Shown here piece by piece: positions 1 to 9,161 of a stretch of DNA of 64,000 bases. The stretch is taken from the NCBI GenBank assembly GCA_024699325.1, contig JAILPS010000024.1, positions 27,405-91,404 on the forward strand, written 5' to 3'. The notes below the pieces were generated by a model that saw only the letters and a list, made by a program, of their open reading frames with translations, was not told the origin of the DNA and searched no databases. This DNA is from Lachnospiraceae bacterium (GTDB lineage Bacteria > Bacillota > Clostridia > Lachnospirales > Lachnospiraceae). Numbering within the stretch: the first letter of the stretch is position 1; the number at the start of each line of letters is the position of its first letter. Position numbers and translations under genes: made by a program.

Positions 1-1943
1 TAGTCGCAGCTGTAGCTTTGCCCCGGATACACATATGTGCTGTTTATCTTAAGGGTAACGCCCTCTCCTGCCACAACATTTACAGTAAATGTGTCACCCA
101 CATCGACGCCTAAATATTTGCCAAGCAGCGCCTCCATCTCGCCCTGGCGCTCGAGAGCCTGCTCCCTGAGGTCTGAAACCAAAAGCTCCCAGTCCGCAGC
201 CATAACGTCCCAGTAGAACCTGGAGAAGCTCTCCCTGATAACTGCCGCCTCGCCGTCAATCACCGCGCCAAGGGACTCCTCGCTAAACGCCGTGTTAAAC
301 AGATCGCACAGTCTCGCCAGAAACCTGCCCCTGTAGTAGTCAGAGCTTATCACCTCGTCGAAGAAGCTTGCGCACCTGAAGTAACTGTTGGTCAGCATGT
401 ATTCGAAGGCGTCGCCGTCTGACCCCTCGAAATGATTAGGGGAATTCTCAGACTGGAATATCACGTCGGTGTCGTACTCTAAAAACCTCCACCTGCCATC
501 CGTGTATTTGTTGCCCTCTATGTACTCCCCTGTGTACCTCCACATACAGTAGTTGTTCTGCGGCCAGTCCACATTGTTGCAAAACAGGTTCAGAATATAG
601 TAGTTGAAAAAGTCATCGATATCTACAAGCGCCTCCATGGCCTCGCGGTTAGCCGCCACGCTCATGTCCGCCATAAAAACCTTGCGAAGCTTAAGAGTAT
701 CGTCCCAGTTCTGGTCCTCGCCGCCCTTCATAATCTCCACGCACTCCGACGATGGGAGACCGTATTTTCTCGCGATGAAGCCGTCCGTGTAGTTTTGCTG
801 AATGTCAAATATTCCGTAGAACTTGTTGTTCAAAAACACAACCGCCCTGTGGGTGTCCGTGCACCCCTCAAACCCCATGAGAGTGGAGAGCCTACTGACA
901 ACCGCGGATCTTATATTGCCCTCAAATGTGTCCTGGGAGCCCGCGCGAAGCCTGATCTTCTTAAGCTCGGTCACGAAGTTGTATGGCACGCCTGAAACCA
1001 CGCTCTCATACGCTGTAAATGTTATGTCGGGGTTTGCAGCGTCATACTCCTCCCCCGCCGTGAGCGTAAACGACTTAAAATCATAGGTTCTGGAGGTGTT
1101 TCCCGCAACCGCCATGCCTACATTTTGAGAGATTAAGACCTCCCCGGAGGTATCAATCATGGTTATGTGGGTGTTCCTGATCCACTCGGGGCCCTCGTTA
1201 CTGTAGTTGCCCACCTTATATGGATGCTCGGCTTCATCCTCCAAGCTCTGGTCATAGGTGTAGCCGTCCACCAATATGCCATAGTAATAGTCGTAGAGAT
1301 TATATTCGTCGCTTGTAAGAAAAACTATGTCTATATCCGGCAGATAGCTCTCGTCAGGAAACAGCACATAGGTCTGCTCATACACCTCGCCGTACTCCTC
1401 ACCCGACTTAACCACCGCCTTGAGCGCATAGACATTCATGGGCGAATCGTTGGCAAGCGCTATGTCCCCCGTGTAGAGCACTCCGCTCTTATCCGGGTCG
1501 TTGCCGTTTAGCGTGTAGTAAATCTGCGCCCCCTCAGGCGACGTTCCCGCGGCCGTAAGCGCCACGCTCTGGCTTCCATAGAGGTATCCTCCCGCCATGC
1601 TGTAATTGACCTTCCAGCCCTCCTCTATGGCCTCACCCTGCTCATCTGCCGGGTCATTATCAGAAGACACGGTGGTCTCGGTCTTACCGCTTATGTCAAT
1701 ATTTATGTTCTCAAAAAGAGTTGTCTCCCCGCTAAGCGCGCTTTCTTCTTCAAGTGTTTGCCCGGACGCGGCATCTTCCTGCGTGGTCTCAGGAGCCGCT
1801 AAACCGCTCTCGCTCTCAGGCTCGTAAACCACCACCTCGTTGGTCGTCATATCGCTGTCCGCCCCCGAAGCGCAGCCGCCCACAATAAGCGCGGCGCCAA
1901 ATATTATATTAGTCAGAATATTTCCAACACCGTGTTTTCTCAT
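1..1943 (-). CDS. CotH-kinase-family lipoprotein with chitobiase-type domain (C-terminus beyond window)
   Basis: Secreted lipoprotein of which 647 residues are visible; the C-terminus lies beyond the left edge. The N-terminus has a hydrophobic segment ending in a lipobox-like GGC, followed by an acidic, Ser/Thr-rich linker. Residues about 113-158 resemble the chitobiase/hexosaminidase C-terminal-type domain (motif IYYTLNG). Residues about 325-560 match the CotH protein-kinase-like fold, with the NNVDWPQNNYCMWRY stretch near 455. ATG at 1943 follows AAGGGAG. CotH proteins of spore coats phosphorylate other proteins, but a surface-lipoprotein version in a sugar locus may act on, or simply bind, extracellular targets; its substrate is unknown. 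It has its own promoter and lies behind a terminator, so it is separable from the arabinan operon. Confidence 0.85.
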   Translation of the reverse strand, partial: MRKHGVGNILTNIIFGAALIVGGCASGADSDMTTNEVVVYEPESESGLAAPETTQEDAASGQTLEEESALSGETTLFENINIDISGKTETTVSSDNDPADEQGEAIEEGWKVNYSMAGGYLYGSQSVALTAAGTSPEGAQIYYTLNGNDPDKSGVLYTGDIALANDSPMNVYALKAVVKSGEEYGEVYEQTYVLFPDESYLPDIDIVFLTSDEYNLYDYYYGILVDGYTYDQSLEDEAEHPYKVGNYSNEGPEWIRNTHITMIDTSGEVLISQNVGMAVAGNTSRTYDFKSFTLTAGEEYDAANPDITFTAYESVVSGVPYNFVTELKKIRLRAGSQDTFEGNIRSAVVSRLSTLMGFEGCTDTHRAVVFLNNKFYGIFDIQQNYTDGFIARKYGLPSSECVEIMKGGEDQNWDDTLKLRKVFMADMSVAANREAMEALVDIDDFFNYYILNLFCNNVDWPQNNYCMWRYTGEYIEGNKYTDGRWRFLEYDTDVIFQSENSPNHFEGSDGDAFEYMLTNSYFRCASFFDEVISSDYYRGRFLARLCDLFNTAFSEESLGAVIDGEAAVIRESFSRFYWDVMAADWELLVSDLREQALERQGEMEALLGKYLGVDVGDTFTVNVVAGEGVTLKINSTYVYPGQSYSCD

Positions 1944-1969
1944 GGCTGCTCCCTTCGACATTTGCCGTT

Positions 1970-1999
1970 ATATTATCACAGTATTTGCCGCCTAGTCAA
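1970..1999 (-). promoter_or_regulatory. Promoter for the CotH-type gene
   Basis: On the minus strand TTGACT and TAATAT are separated by 18 bases and lie about 27-56 bases upstream of the start codon at 1943. The preceding terminator at 2005-2033 supports an independent transcription unit. Confidence 0.6.
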
Positions 2000-2004
2000 C
2001 AACA

Positions 2005-2033
2005 CAAAAGCCCAGACCCATGGGTCTGAGCTT
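2005..2033 (-). terminator. Rho-independent terminator after the third solute-binding protein gene
   Basis: A near-perfect inverted repeat (CAGACCC-AT-GGGTCTG core) is followed on the minus strand by a T-rich run. It lies just downstream of the stop codon at 2071. Confidence 0.75.
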
Positions 2034-2070
2034 ATTGTTTTCTAAGAATATCTAAGGCGCATGTTATCCA

Positions 2071-3696
2071 CTAAAAGAAGTCAACTCCCTCTATCGTCTT
2101 CTGAAATCCTGCGATCTCCTCGTCTGAGAGAATCTGTCCGTAAACATGCTCGTAATTGCTGTTCTCGCCAAAATAGTAAAGCATCGTGCCCGCATGGTAA
2201 ATGTCGGCCATCCTGGTGGCCTCTTCTGCGAAATCCGAAGCGCTAACCTCTCCAGCCTCTATAGCTTCATACACGGACTTGCTGCTCATATACTGGTCAA
2301 CAAAACTCCAGTAGCCAACTATCTGTGAGTAGCCGTATGGAACAGGTCTTACTATATTTTTGAAATAGGCATCCCAGTAGGAAGCATTTTCCTCGCTGGA
2401 CTTAAAAAGCCCTCTGTATCTGGCCCATACGCCCTCGTCAAGAGTTGTAGGCGCGGTGATACATGAATTGGCAAATGCTATGCCCTGTGAATTCACGAGG
2501 CTATCATCCTCGTAGATATCCATTCTGGCATTCCAGCCGTCCGTGCCGTAAGACATGAACTTGAGAACCTCGTAAGCCTCCTCCGGATATAAACATGTGT
2601 TGGTTATACCGCCCATGCTCATAATCGCCATTGTATCATGTAAGCCGCCGTTTAAAACGCCGGGAACCACGTATGGAACAATGTCCAGATTGTGCTCCTC
2701 CTGAAAGCCGTCTAAAGCCCAGACGTTCTGATAAGTCCACAAAGCACCTGACATGACAGCCACATGTCCTGTGGCGCCAAACCACGTGTTGTAATCGCCT
2801 GTCCACTCTTCATTTGCATCAGTCGACTGAGCAGGAGCGACATAGCCATCCCTCTTAAGCTCTGCAAGCTCATCGGCGCCCTCGGCCCATTTTGTGAAGT
2901 CAAAAGTCTCGCCGTCAAAGCCGTACATGCCCTTGACTGCTCTTTGGGCCGGATCATAGGCAGATATCTCATACTGGCTATATAGACTTGACGCCTCTGC
3001 CAGGCCGTAATACTTCATGCCCACTCTGTCAGAAAATGTGGTGTTCTTCACAAGCTCTATCATCTCGTCCCATGTCCAGTCTGTGTCGGGCATGTCAAGC
3101 TCAAATCCCTCTAAAACATTCCTGTCGATAAATATGGCATTTGGTGTGAAGTCTGTTGGAACTGCCAGGCGCATGGATGTGTCGAAGCAGCCTATGCCGT
3201 ATTCGTTGATTGTAGGAAGCAGGTTCTTAGTCTCTGCATCCGCACTGTAATACCCGCTTATGTCTATCCAGTAAGCATTTGCAAGCACAAGATCCACATC
3301 CGAACAGCTTATAATGTCAGGTAAGCTGTCGCCGGCCTCTGCATCCTGCAGTGCGGCTGACAAATCATACACATATTTTTGTGTAACCATTATGTCAGAG
3401 TGAAGCGCGTTAAACTTCTCGCACATAAGCTCCATAAATCCTTCATCCTGGGAATGCCAGTAGGTTATGTTGATAACCTCAGGCTTTGCCTGCGTGGTCT
3501 CCTGCGCGGTAGTCTCTACCGCCTCAGTCTGAGCCTCTGTCTGGGGCTCTGTGACAGCCTCTGTGGTGGTCTCCACCTCAGCCTTCTTACTGTCTGCTGT
3601 TGTGGTCTGAATATCCACGCCATCCTTACTGCATCCCGCAAATGCGGACACAGCCATAGTGGCAACCAACAAGCCGCTCATTACTCTTCTCTTCAT
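2071..3696 (-). CDS. ABC transporter sugar-binding lipoprotein (third copy in the locus)
   Basis: Extracellular solute-binding protein, family 1 type, 541 residues, anchored as a lipoprotein (lipobox AFAGC, Cys near residue 21) through a Thr/Glu-rich linker. The mature domain begins with an ITYWHSQ strand and keeps the VIxDRNV and WTWDEMIELV features typical of CUT1 sugar-binding proteins. It is clearly a paralogue of the protein encoded at 11287-12855, sharing blocks such as LMCEKFNALH and YGIGCFDTSMR. The start follows AAAGGGGGAT. No permease is adjacent, so it probably hands a different arabinan-derived oligosaccharide to one of the permease pairs upstream. The exact ligand cannot be read from the sequence. 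Confidence 0.9.
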   Translation of the reverse strand: MKRRVMSGLLVATMAVSAFAGCSKDGVDIQTTTADSKKAEVETTTEAVTEPQTEAQTEAVETTAQETTQAKPEVINITYWHSQDEGFMELMCEKFNALHSDIMVTQKYVYDLSAALQDAEAGDSLPDIISCSDVDLVLANAYWIDISGYYSADAETKNLLPTINEYGIGCFDTSMRLAVPTDFTPNAIFIDRNVLEGFELDMPDTDWTWDEMIELVKNTTFSDRVGMKYYGLAEASSLYSQYEISAYDPAQRAVKGMYGFDGETFDFTKWAEGADELAELKRDGYVAPAQSTDANEEWTGDYNTWFGATGHVAVMSGALWTYQNVWALDGFQEEHNLDIVPYVVPGVLNGGLHDTMAIMSMGGITNTCLYPEEAYEVLKFMSYGTDGWNARMDIYEDDSLVNSQGIAFANSCITAPTTLDEGVWARYRGLFKSSEENASYWDAYFKNIVRPVPYGYSQIVGYWSFVDQYMSSKSVYEAIEAGEVSASDFAEEATRMADIYHAGTMLYYFGENSNYEHVYGQILSDEEIAGFQKTIEGVDFF

Positions 3697-3740
3697 ACTA
3701 TCCCCCTTTGATGTATAAAAATATGATGTAACATATTATA

Positions 3741-3770
3741 AATAGCCCAAACCATATGGTCCGGGCTATT
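3741..3770 (-). terminator. Intercistronic hairpin after the FGGY kinase gene
   Basis: A long inverted repeat (AATAGCCC...GGGCTATT with ACCATATGGT at the centre) lies between the kinase stop and the next start. The T-run on the minus strand is weak, so it may be a partial terminator or an mRNA-stabilising hairpin rather than a full stop. Confidence 0.5.
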
Positions 3771-3801
3771 ATCTTACGATTTAATTATAATTATTTAAAT
3801 A

Positions 3802-5400
3802 TCAGTCCACGCTTGCAACTGCGCTTCTCTCAACGTCAAGTGCTCTCACATATGTGCTTAAGAAGCGTCTGAAGCCCGTCACATCTTCCCTAGGTGCCAT
3901 GAGAGTTGTCTTGTTGGCTGATGCGAATACCTTATTGTCCAGGTAATCCTCAAGGCTCTCGCCGTTCTCCTTCCAGATAAGATATGCGCCGAGAAGAGCC
4001 ATACCATAAGGGCCGCCCTCGCCCGCTGATGCCATGACTGATACAGGAACTGCTGTGGCAGCAGACAGAATAAGCTGTCCAACCTCAGGAGTCTTGAAGA
4101 AACCGCCGTGGCCCATGAGAGTGTCTATCTCAACCTTCTCGTCAACTGTCAGTATCTCCATACCGATGGCAAGTGTTGCCATGGCGCTCATGAGATTAGC
4201 TCTCATGAAGTTTGCAAGAGATAACTTGGCGTCCTGACGGCGCACAACTATAGGTCTGCCGCTGTCGAGCTTGGTAACGCCCTCGCCTGAGATATAGTTA
4301 AATGGAATGATGCCGCCCGCATCCTTGTCGCCCTCAAGCGCTGACTTAAACAGTGTAGTGTATAAGTCGTTAGTTGATATCTGAACACCTGCAGCATTGG
4401 CAAAATCTCTGAAGAGTCCTGCCCACGCGTTGATGTCTGATGTACAGTTGTTGCAGTGAACCATGGCAACAGCCTTGCCCGTAGGAGTTGTGACCATGTC
4501 GATCTCCTCGTGGAGTCCGACCTTCTTCTCAAGAACCACCATGGCAAAATCGCTGGTTCCCGCACTCACATTACCTGTTCTAACTCTTACAGCGTTAGTG
4601 GCAACCATACCTGTGCCCGCATCGCCCTCTGGAGGTGCGCAAACGCAGCCTGCAACCAACTCGCCTGTAGGGTCAAGAAATGCTGCTCCGCCAGGTGTCA
4701 GTCTGCCCGCAGACTGTCCCGCCACCAAAACCTTCGGGAGCACTTCGCCGGCCTTCCATGAATACCGACCTGCGATAAGGCTGTCAAACTTAGCGAGCAT
4801 ATCTGCGTCGTAGTTGTTTGTGTCAGAATCGATAGGGAACATACCTGAAGCCTCGCCTACGCCTAACACATTCTCGCCTGTCAGTCTGTAGTGGATATAG
4901 CCTGCAAGTGTTGTGAGGTGGGCAAGTCTTGAAAGATGTGCCTCCTTATTTAAAACCGCCTGATAGAGGTGTGCGATACTCCAGCGCTGTGGAATATTAA
5001 ATCCAAATGCCTTCGTGAGAATCTCTGCAGCCTCGCCTGTGATTGTGTTTCTCCAGGTTCTAAATGGCGCTAACTGGTTCCAGTCATTGTCAAATGGAAG
5101 GTAGCCGTGCATCATGGCTGATACGCCGATGGCTCCGACTCTCTTGATCGTTGTGCCGTACTGCTTCCTGACATTAGAAGCCAGGTCAGCATAGCAGGCT
5201 CTGATGCCTGCGTGGATGTCCTCATCCATGTGATATGTCCAGATGCCGTCCTCTAAACGGTTCTCCCATGTGTACTCTCCTGAGGCGATCGGCACGTGAT
5301 CCTTGCCGATAAGGCATGCCTTAATTCTTGTGCTTCCAAGCTCAATACCAAGAGCTGTCTCGCCGCACTCTATAACTCTTGCGATTTCCTCTGTGTTCAT
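3802..5400 (-). CDS. FGGY-family carbohydrate kinase (ribulokinase/xylulokinase-like)
   Basis: Cytoplasmic sugar kinase of 532 residues. The N-terminal LGIELGSTRIKA strand is the first phosphate-binding motif of the FGGY/actin-like ATPase fold, and GTSDFAMVV and SAGEGGPYGMALLGAYL supply later nucleotide-binding motifs. The start at 5400 is preferred over an upstream frame because GGAGGAATAGT precedes it. Within an arabinan operon the expected job is to phosphorylate L-ribulose (or D-xylulose) made from arabinose. No araA isomerase or araD epimerase is in the window, and the length fits several FGGY subfamilies, so the substrate is inferred from context only. Confidence 0.85.
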   Translation of the reverse strand: MNTEEIARVIECGETALGIELGSTRIKACLIGKDHVPIASGEYTWENRLEDGIWTYHMDEDIHAGIRACYADLASNVRKQYGTTIKRVGAIGVSAMMHGYLPFDNDWNQLAPFRTWRNTITGEAAEILTKAFGFNIPQRWSIAHLYQAVLNKEAHLSRLAHLTTLAGYIHYRLTGENVLGVGEASGMFPIDSDTNNYDADMLAKFDSLIAGRYSWKAGEVLPKVLVAGQSAGRLTPGGAAFLDPTGELVAGCVCAPPEGDAGTGMVATNAVRVRTGNVSAGTSDFAMVVLEKKVGLHEEIDMVTTPTGKAVAMVHCNNCTSDINAWAGLFRDFANAAGVQISTNDLYTTLFKSALEGDKDAGGIIPFNYISGEGVTKLDSGRPIVVRRQDAKLSLANFMRANLMSAMATLAIGMEILTVDEKVEIDTLMGHGGFFKTPEVGQLILSAATAVPVSVMASAGEGGPYGMALLGAYLIWKENGESLEDYLDNKVFASANKTTLMAPREDVTGFRRFLSTYVRALDVERSAVASVD

Positions 5401-5427
5401 ACTATTCCTCCAAATCACCAGTCACTC

Positions 5428-5697
5428 TCACTTCTTAGAGTGAAGTCTGATCAAATATATTATATAAATTATTCCTGCGATGACGCCGGTCGCTATGGAC
5501 ACAGGTATCATCCAGTCCACATGGAATATTCCCGTGGACACAAACATGAAGCTCAGGATAAACAGGCACAGCATCAGCCATCCGCCCGATAATACCACTA
5601 TTGCCACACATGTCAAAATTTCCCTCAGAACTGCGAGCCCGTCAAAACTCTCGTGATTTGACGATTTGCTCTCTTCATTATCCCTGTTACCAAACAT
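5428..5697 (-). CDS. Small two-helix membrane protein
   Basis: An 89-residue protein of unrecognised family. A charged N-terminus (FGNRDNEESKSS) is followed by two hydrophobic segments at roughly residues 27-50 and 58-80 and a basic tail ending in HSKK, which suggests a hairpin in the membrane with both ends inside. The start codon at 5697 overlaps the stop of the upstream GH43 gene by one base (TAATG), and GAGG lies upstream within that gene, so the two are translationally coupled. The kinase gene follows after about 30 bases. Its role in the sugar operon is unknown. Confidence 0.7.
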   Translation of the reverse strand: MFGNRDNEESKSSNHESFDGLAVLREILTCVAIVVLSGGWLMLCLFILSFMFVSTGIFHVDWMIPVSIATGVIAGIIYIIYLIRLHSKK

Positions 5698-7703
5698 TAT
5701 TCTGTCCTCTTGCTGCCCCATAGCGTCAGCTGGTTTTCAACGCCAAGCGCTGTAAATACAACCGTCTCAAGTGTGCTGGTCTCGATGTACTGCTTGACGA
5801 ATACTCCGTGATACTCCACATCTCCTATTGTAATGTGAGCATAACCCGTAGCCTCGTCATAGGTCCAGCTTCCTGTAAATGTTCCGCTGATTGTTCCATC
5901 CTCGTTAAGAGTCATAATCTCAGGAACCTTAACCTCAAGGTTCTTGTAGTCGATGTCAAGCTCGTGAAGGATAACGTCGTATTTGCCTGCTATCTCACTG
6001 GCTGCAACGCTTCCCGGATCAGAGTCCTCGTGAGTCTGGAATGGCAGAGCCAGTATCCAGCCGTCCTCATTTACAACAAGTCTGTGAACCTTCACGTAGT
6101 GCATCTCGCTGCCGTTGTTGGTTCTTGTGTGATATACGACATATGCATTGCCATCGTCATCGACAAATGCTGAGTTGTGTCCCTGTGCCACCTGTCCGAC
6201 GCTTGAGAATCTCCACTTGTAGCCGCCCATAAGTCTGACGCCGATGGACTGGTTGTAGTTGAATTCGTATTTGTCATAGAATGCTGAGTTGCCAAGAGCG
6301 TCCACATATGGTCCGTTTATGGTCTCGCTTCTGAAGATTCGCATGTTATAGCCGCCGGCCGCCTCGAGATTTCCGTAGGAGATGAACAGATAGTAGTAAT
6401 CTCCAACCTTCTGGATGTATGAGGCCTCGCCTGAAACGTACTTGCCGCCTGCAATCTTCTGACCAAAATAAGCATCGCTGTGAGCATTGGTCTCGTAGCT
6501 TACAGATGTGTCGCGAAGTCCTGTGTTGTTGTCAAGCTTTAACATGAAGATACCGCCTGACCATGAGCCGTAGCTCATCCAGAGGTTTCCGTCATCGTCG
6601 TAGAGAACGCAAGGGTCGATACAGTTAGGATACTCGTCGCCCCATTTTCTGTTCTCAACACCGTTGGTTATATATCTCTGAGGAAGCTCGCTAACGCCTA
6701 AGACATCTGCCACGTCTGTAGAGCCCCATGTGGATGATGTGAAACCGCCGTAGACAACTGTGCCTGCATATGAATAAGGCCCTGTAACTGTGTCAGCTGT
6801 GAGCATTACAATGTTTGAAATCCAGCTGTCACCATTTGCGCTTAAATACATGCAGTACTTGCCCAGGTTCTCGTTATATATAACATCCGGAGCCCAGAGA
6901 TAACCATACCACGAATCTGCCGTGTTGTCAGCATTCCATTCCTTAATAAGTGCTCTAGTCTCCTCTGTGAATGACATTCTAAAGTCATATGTGTGGTCCG
7001 TCCAGTTGATAAGATCTGTGGATGAAGCCATAACGAGGTGTGTTCCGAATATATAATATGTTCCGTCAGTGTCCTTGAAAATACTCGGGTCATGGCAGCT
7101 CACGGTCTTAGCTGAGTACTGGTAAGCTCTGTCAATGCTCTCCTGCTTCTGAACCATGTTCATGCTGACGATAATTCTGACCATAACCTGCTCACCGCCA
7201 TAGTTCACGTATACATATGGTCTGATGGTGATGGTCTCAACGCCTGTGGCGTTGTTTGACGACTGTACAACACCTGTGTACTTCTCGCCTGTTCCCACAA
7301 GTCTTCCCTCGATTGTGGCGCTCTCCCCCGCGGGAAGTGCCTTGATCTTAGCAGGAAGGTCACATCCCTCCGCCGTGGTCAGACCTGAGTTATAGTAGTC
7401 TAAATAGGTCTGTGTGATCGTGTAGCCCTCTCTGCCGTTTACAACCGTCAGAGTGAAGTTGACCTCCTCGCCCTCGCTGTAGTCGGTCTTGTCCGTGGTC
7501 AGTTCCACGGTGATGCCCTTCTGCTCCTCGATGAAGCTGCCCGCTTCAGCTGCCTGTGTACTCTCACCTTGCGCCGCTGTGCTTGCCTCAGTCTCTCCTG
7601 ACGCCGTTGTGGTGGTTGTCGTCGTGTCAGTTCCGCCTGCACAACCTGTGACAGCCAACATAAGAGCCAGCGTCAGCCCTGTCAAAAACTTTGTCTTTCT
7701 CAT
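5697..7703 (-). CDS. GH43 secreted lipoprotein, probable endo-arabinanase
   Basis: Surface lipoprotein of 668 residues: lipobox LAVTGC (Cys21), a Thr-rich linker, a beta-sandwich domain at about 63-183, a five-bladed GH43 propeller from about 195, and a C-terminal beta domain from about 575 of the kind found after GH43 arabinanases. The GH43 catalytic residues are visible: base Asp205 in CHDPSIF, pKa-modulating Asp363 in NCIDPCV and acid Glu426 in SGEASYI. The wide catalytic unit and extracellular anchoring fit cleavage of alpha-1,5-arabinan backbones at the cell surface, feeding oligosaccharides to the nearby binding proteins. AAGGAGATAGTATT precedes the start. Substrate preference within GH43 is inferred. 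Confidence 0.88.
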   Translation of the reverse strand: MRKTKFLTGLTLALMLAVTGCAGGTDTTTTTTTASGETEASTAAQGESTQAAEAGSFIEEQKGITVELTTDKTDYSEGEEVNFTLTVVNGREGYTITQTYLDYYNSGLTTAEGCDLPAKIKALPAGESATIEGRLVGTGEKYTGVVQSSNNATGVETITIRPYVYVNYGGEQVMVRIIVSMNMVQKQESIDRAYQYSAKTVSCHDPSIFKDTDGTYYIFGTHLVMASSTDLINWTDHTYDFRMSFTEETRALIKEWNADNTADSWYGYLWAPDVIYNENLGKYCMYLSANGDSWISNIVMLTADTVTGPYSYAGTVVYGGFTSSTWGSTDVADVLGVSELPQRYITNGVENRKWGDEYPNCIDPCVLYDDDGNLWMSYGSWSGGIFMLKLDNNTGLRDTSVSYETNAHSDAYFGQKIAGGKYVSGEASYIQKVGDYYYLFISYGNLEAAGGYNMRIFRSETINGPYVDALGNSAFYDKYEFNYNQSIGVRLMGGYKWRFSSVGQVAQGHNSAFVDDDGNAYVVYHTRTNNGSEMHYVKVHRLVVNEDGWILALPFQTHEDSDPGSVAASEIAGKYDVILHELDIDYKNLEVKVPEIMTLNEDGTISGTFTGSWTYDEATGYAHITIGDVEYHGVFVKQYIETSTLETVVFTALGVENQLTLWGSKRTE

Positions 7704-7739
7704 AATACTATCTCCTTAAACCGCCGTTCTCCCGGCTTA

Positions 7740-8006
7740 TTACCATTTTTTCTTGGGACATCTTGCCGTAACAGCCGCCGCCCGAAGTTCCACATAGCAT
7801 CCGCAGGCCATCCAGCTGCCCCCGACCAGTTTATCACAGCTCATACAGACATCCAATCTGGCTCTGTACACATCATCATTTACACGAAGCTTATCGCTCA
7901 TGCGCTCTAGTTCCCTGGCGACAGCCTTGTAAGCTTCCTCGTTGGCCTCCTCTAAGAGGCATTTTTTACATATTCGCTGTGGCGAAGTTGAACTAAACTC
8001 TCCCAT
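7740..8006 (-). CDS. Small Cys-rich protein (DUF6171-like)
   Basis: An 88-residue cytoplasmic protein with two Cys pairs, RICKKCLL near residues 12-18 and DVCMSCDKL near 53-58, plus further Cys at GSWMACGCY and TARCPKKK. This pattern suggests a zinc-ribbon-like metal site bridged by a helical segment. It resembles the DUF6171 family as I remember it. It sits 27 bases from the cytoplasmic GH43 gene and 36 from the secreted one, so it is co-transcribed with both. A function in arabinan use has not been shown for this type of protein and none is claimed here. Confidence 0.6.
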   Translation of the reverse strand: MGEFSSTSPQRICKKCLLEEANEEAYKAVARELERMSDKLRVNDDVYRARLDVCMSCDKLVGGSWMACGCYVELRAAAVTARCPKKKW

Positions 8007-8033
8007 AGCATCACCCCATGCGGATAAAACCGC

Positions 8034-9011
8034 CTATCTGAAACAATTCTTATAGTCAAATACAGGCTCGCCCTTCTCATCATACACAATCTTCATGACA
8101 AATGCATGCCTGTTCGGATCATAGAGAGGGTCGCCCACAACCTCAGGATATGTTCTGGCGTGGAATGAACACACGTCAGTTCCGTCAGGGAGCTTGGTGA
8201 AGTTGTTGTGGCCTGGGCCGAAGAATCCCTTCTCCTCGTCCGTGCACAGCACAGGCTTCTTCGCCTTCTTCCACTCTCTTGGATCTAACAAATCATCGCT
8301 CTCGTCTATTGAGAGCATTCCCACGCAGTACTCAGGACCTGTTGAGCTCGCCGAATATGTGAGGAATATTTTGCCGTCGTGTTTTAACACGCCCGGGCCC
8401 TCATTTACCCAGATGCCAACTCTCTCCCAGTCATAGTCAGGGGTTGTGAGAAGCACCTGCGCAGTGCCAAGCTTCGTCGGGCTCTCCATCTGCGCGATAT
8501 ACAGGTTTGATATCTGGATACCTACGCTGACCTTCTCGGCCCACACAAAATATCTCTTGCCCTTACATTCAAATGTGGTTGCGTCCAGAGAAAATGCTTC
8601 GAAGGAATAGATGTCGTCATCGCTTCTCTTCATCATTCCGCACTCAACCCACTCGTCCTTCATGGGATCGCCTCCCACGCACTTAAGCACGTATGGGCGA
8701 AGTCTCCAGATGTCCTCCTCCATGGAAGCGGCGAAGTAGATATACCACTCCCCGTCAATCAAATGTAACTCGGGAGCCCAGATATGGCGGCTCATCTCAC
8801 CGTTTGTATGCTTAACCCAGAGGGTTTTCTCAGGCGCATCTGCCAGAGCAGAAATACTGTCAGCGCATCTCAAAACCACGCGGTCATATGCGGGCACTGA
8901 TGCGGTGAAGTAATATTTGCCATCGTAGCAGCAGATATATGGATCCGCTCTCTGCTCAATAAGCGGTGTGTTGTAGTCTGTCAATCTTCCATGTCTTGGT
9001 CTCTCGTTCAT
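8034..9011 (-). CDS. Cytoplasmic GH43 glycosidase, probable arabinofuranosidase
   Basis: A single-domain GH43 enzyme of 325 residues with no signal peptide. The family catalytic residues are recognisable: Asp23 in RADPYI, Asp143 in SLDATTF and Glu204 in WVNEGPG. The length and compactness fit intracellular exo-acting alpha-L-arabinofuranosidases that trim imported oligosaccharides. Start choice: the frame is open to 9092, but that extension crosses a large inverted repeat, while GAGG six bases before the ATG at 9011 gives a normal ribosome site. It would act together with the GH51 enzyme encoded at the head of the locus. Beta-xylosidase activity cannot be excluded. Confidence 0.85.
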   Translation of the reverse strand: MNERPRHGRLTDYNTPLIEQRADPYICCYDGKYYFTASVPAYDRVVLRCADSISALADAPEKTLWVKHTNGEMSRHIWAPELHLIDGEWYIYFAASMEEDIWRLRPYVLKCVGGDPMKDEWVECGMMKRSDDDIYSFEAFSLDATTFECKGKRYFVWAEKVSVGIQISNLYIAQMESPTKLGTAQVLLTTPDYDWERVGIWVNEGPGVLKHDGKIFLTYSASSTGPEYCVGMLSIDESDDLLDPREWKKAKKPVLCTDEEKGFFGPGHNNFTKLPDGTDVCSFHARTYPEVVGDPLYDPNRHAFVMKIVYDEKGEPVFDYKNCFR

Positions 9012-9033
9012 GTCATACCTCATAAAATACTTT

Positions 9034-9112
9034 CGGAGTGTTCTTCCAAAGGGCGGCATATTGCTGCCTTTTGGAAAAACACTCCGGAACACATATTCCG
9101 TATTCCGGAGTG
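9034..9112 (-). promoter_or_regulatory. Three-arm inverted repeat in the GH43 leader, possible attenuator
   Basis: Three arms share the CACTCCGG/CCGGAGTG sequence. On the minus-strand transcript, arm A (9112-9105) can pair with arm B (9087-9080), or arm B can pair with arm C (9041-9034). The B:C hairpin is extended by inner pairs (TTCCAAA/TTTGGAA). The two structures exclude each other, and the last arm lies about 23 bases upstream of the GH43 start. Confidence 0.5.
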
Positions 9113-9161
9113 AATTCTCACTTATAAATCTTAAAGGATTAGGTTTGAAACTTAATTACAA

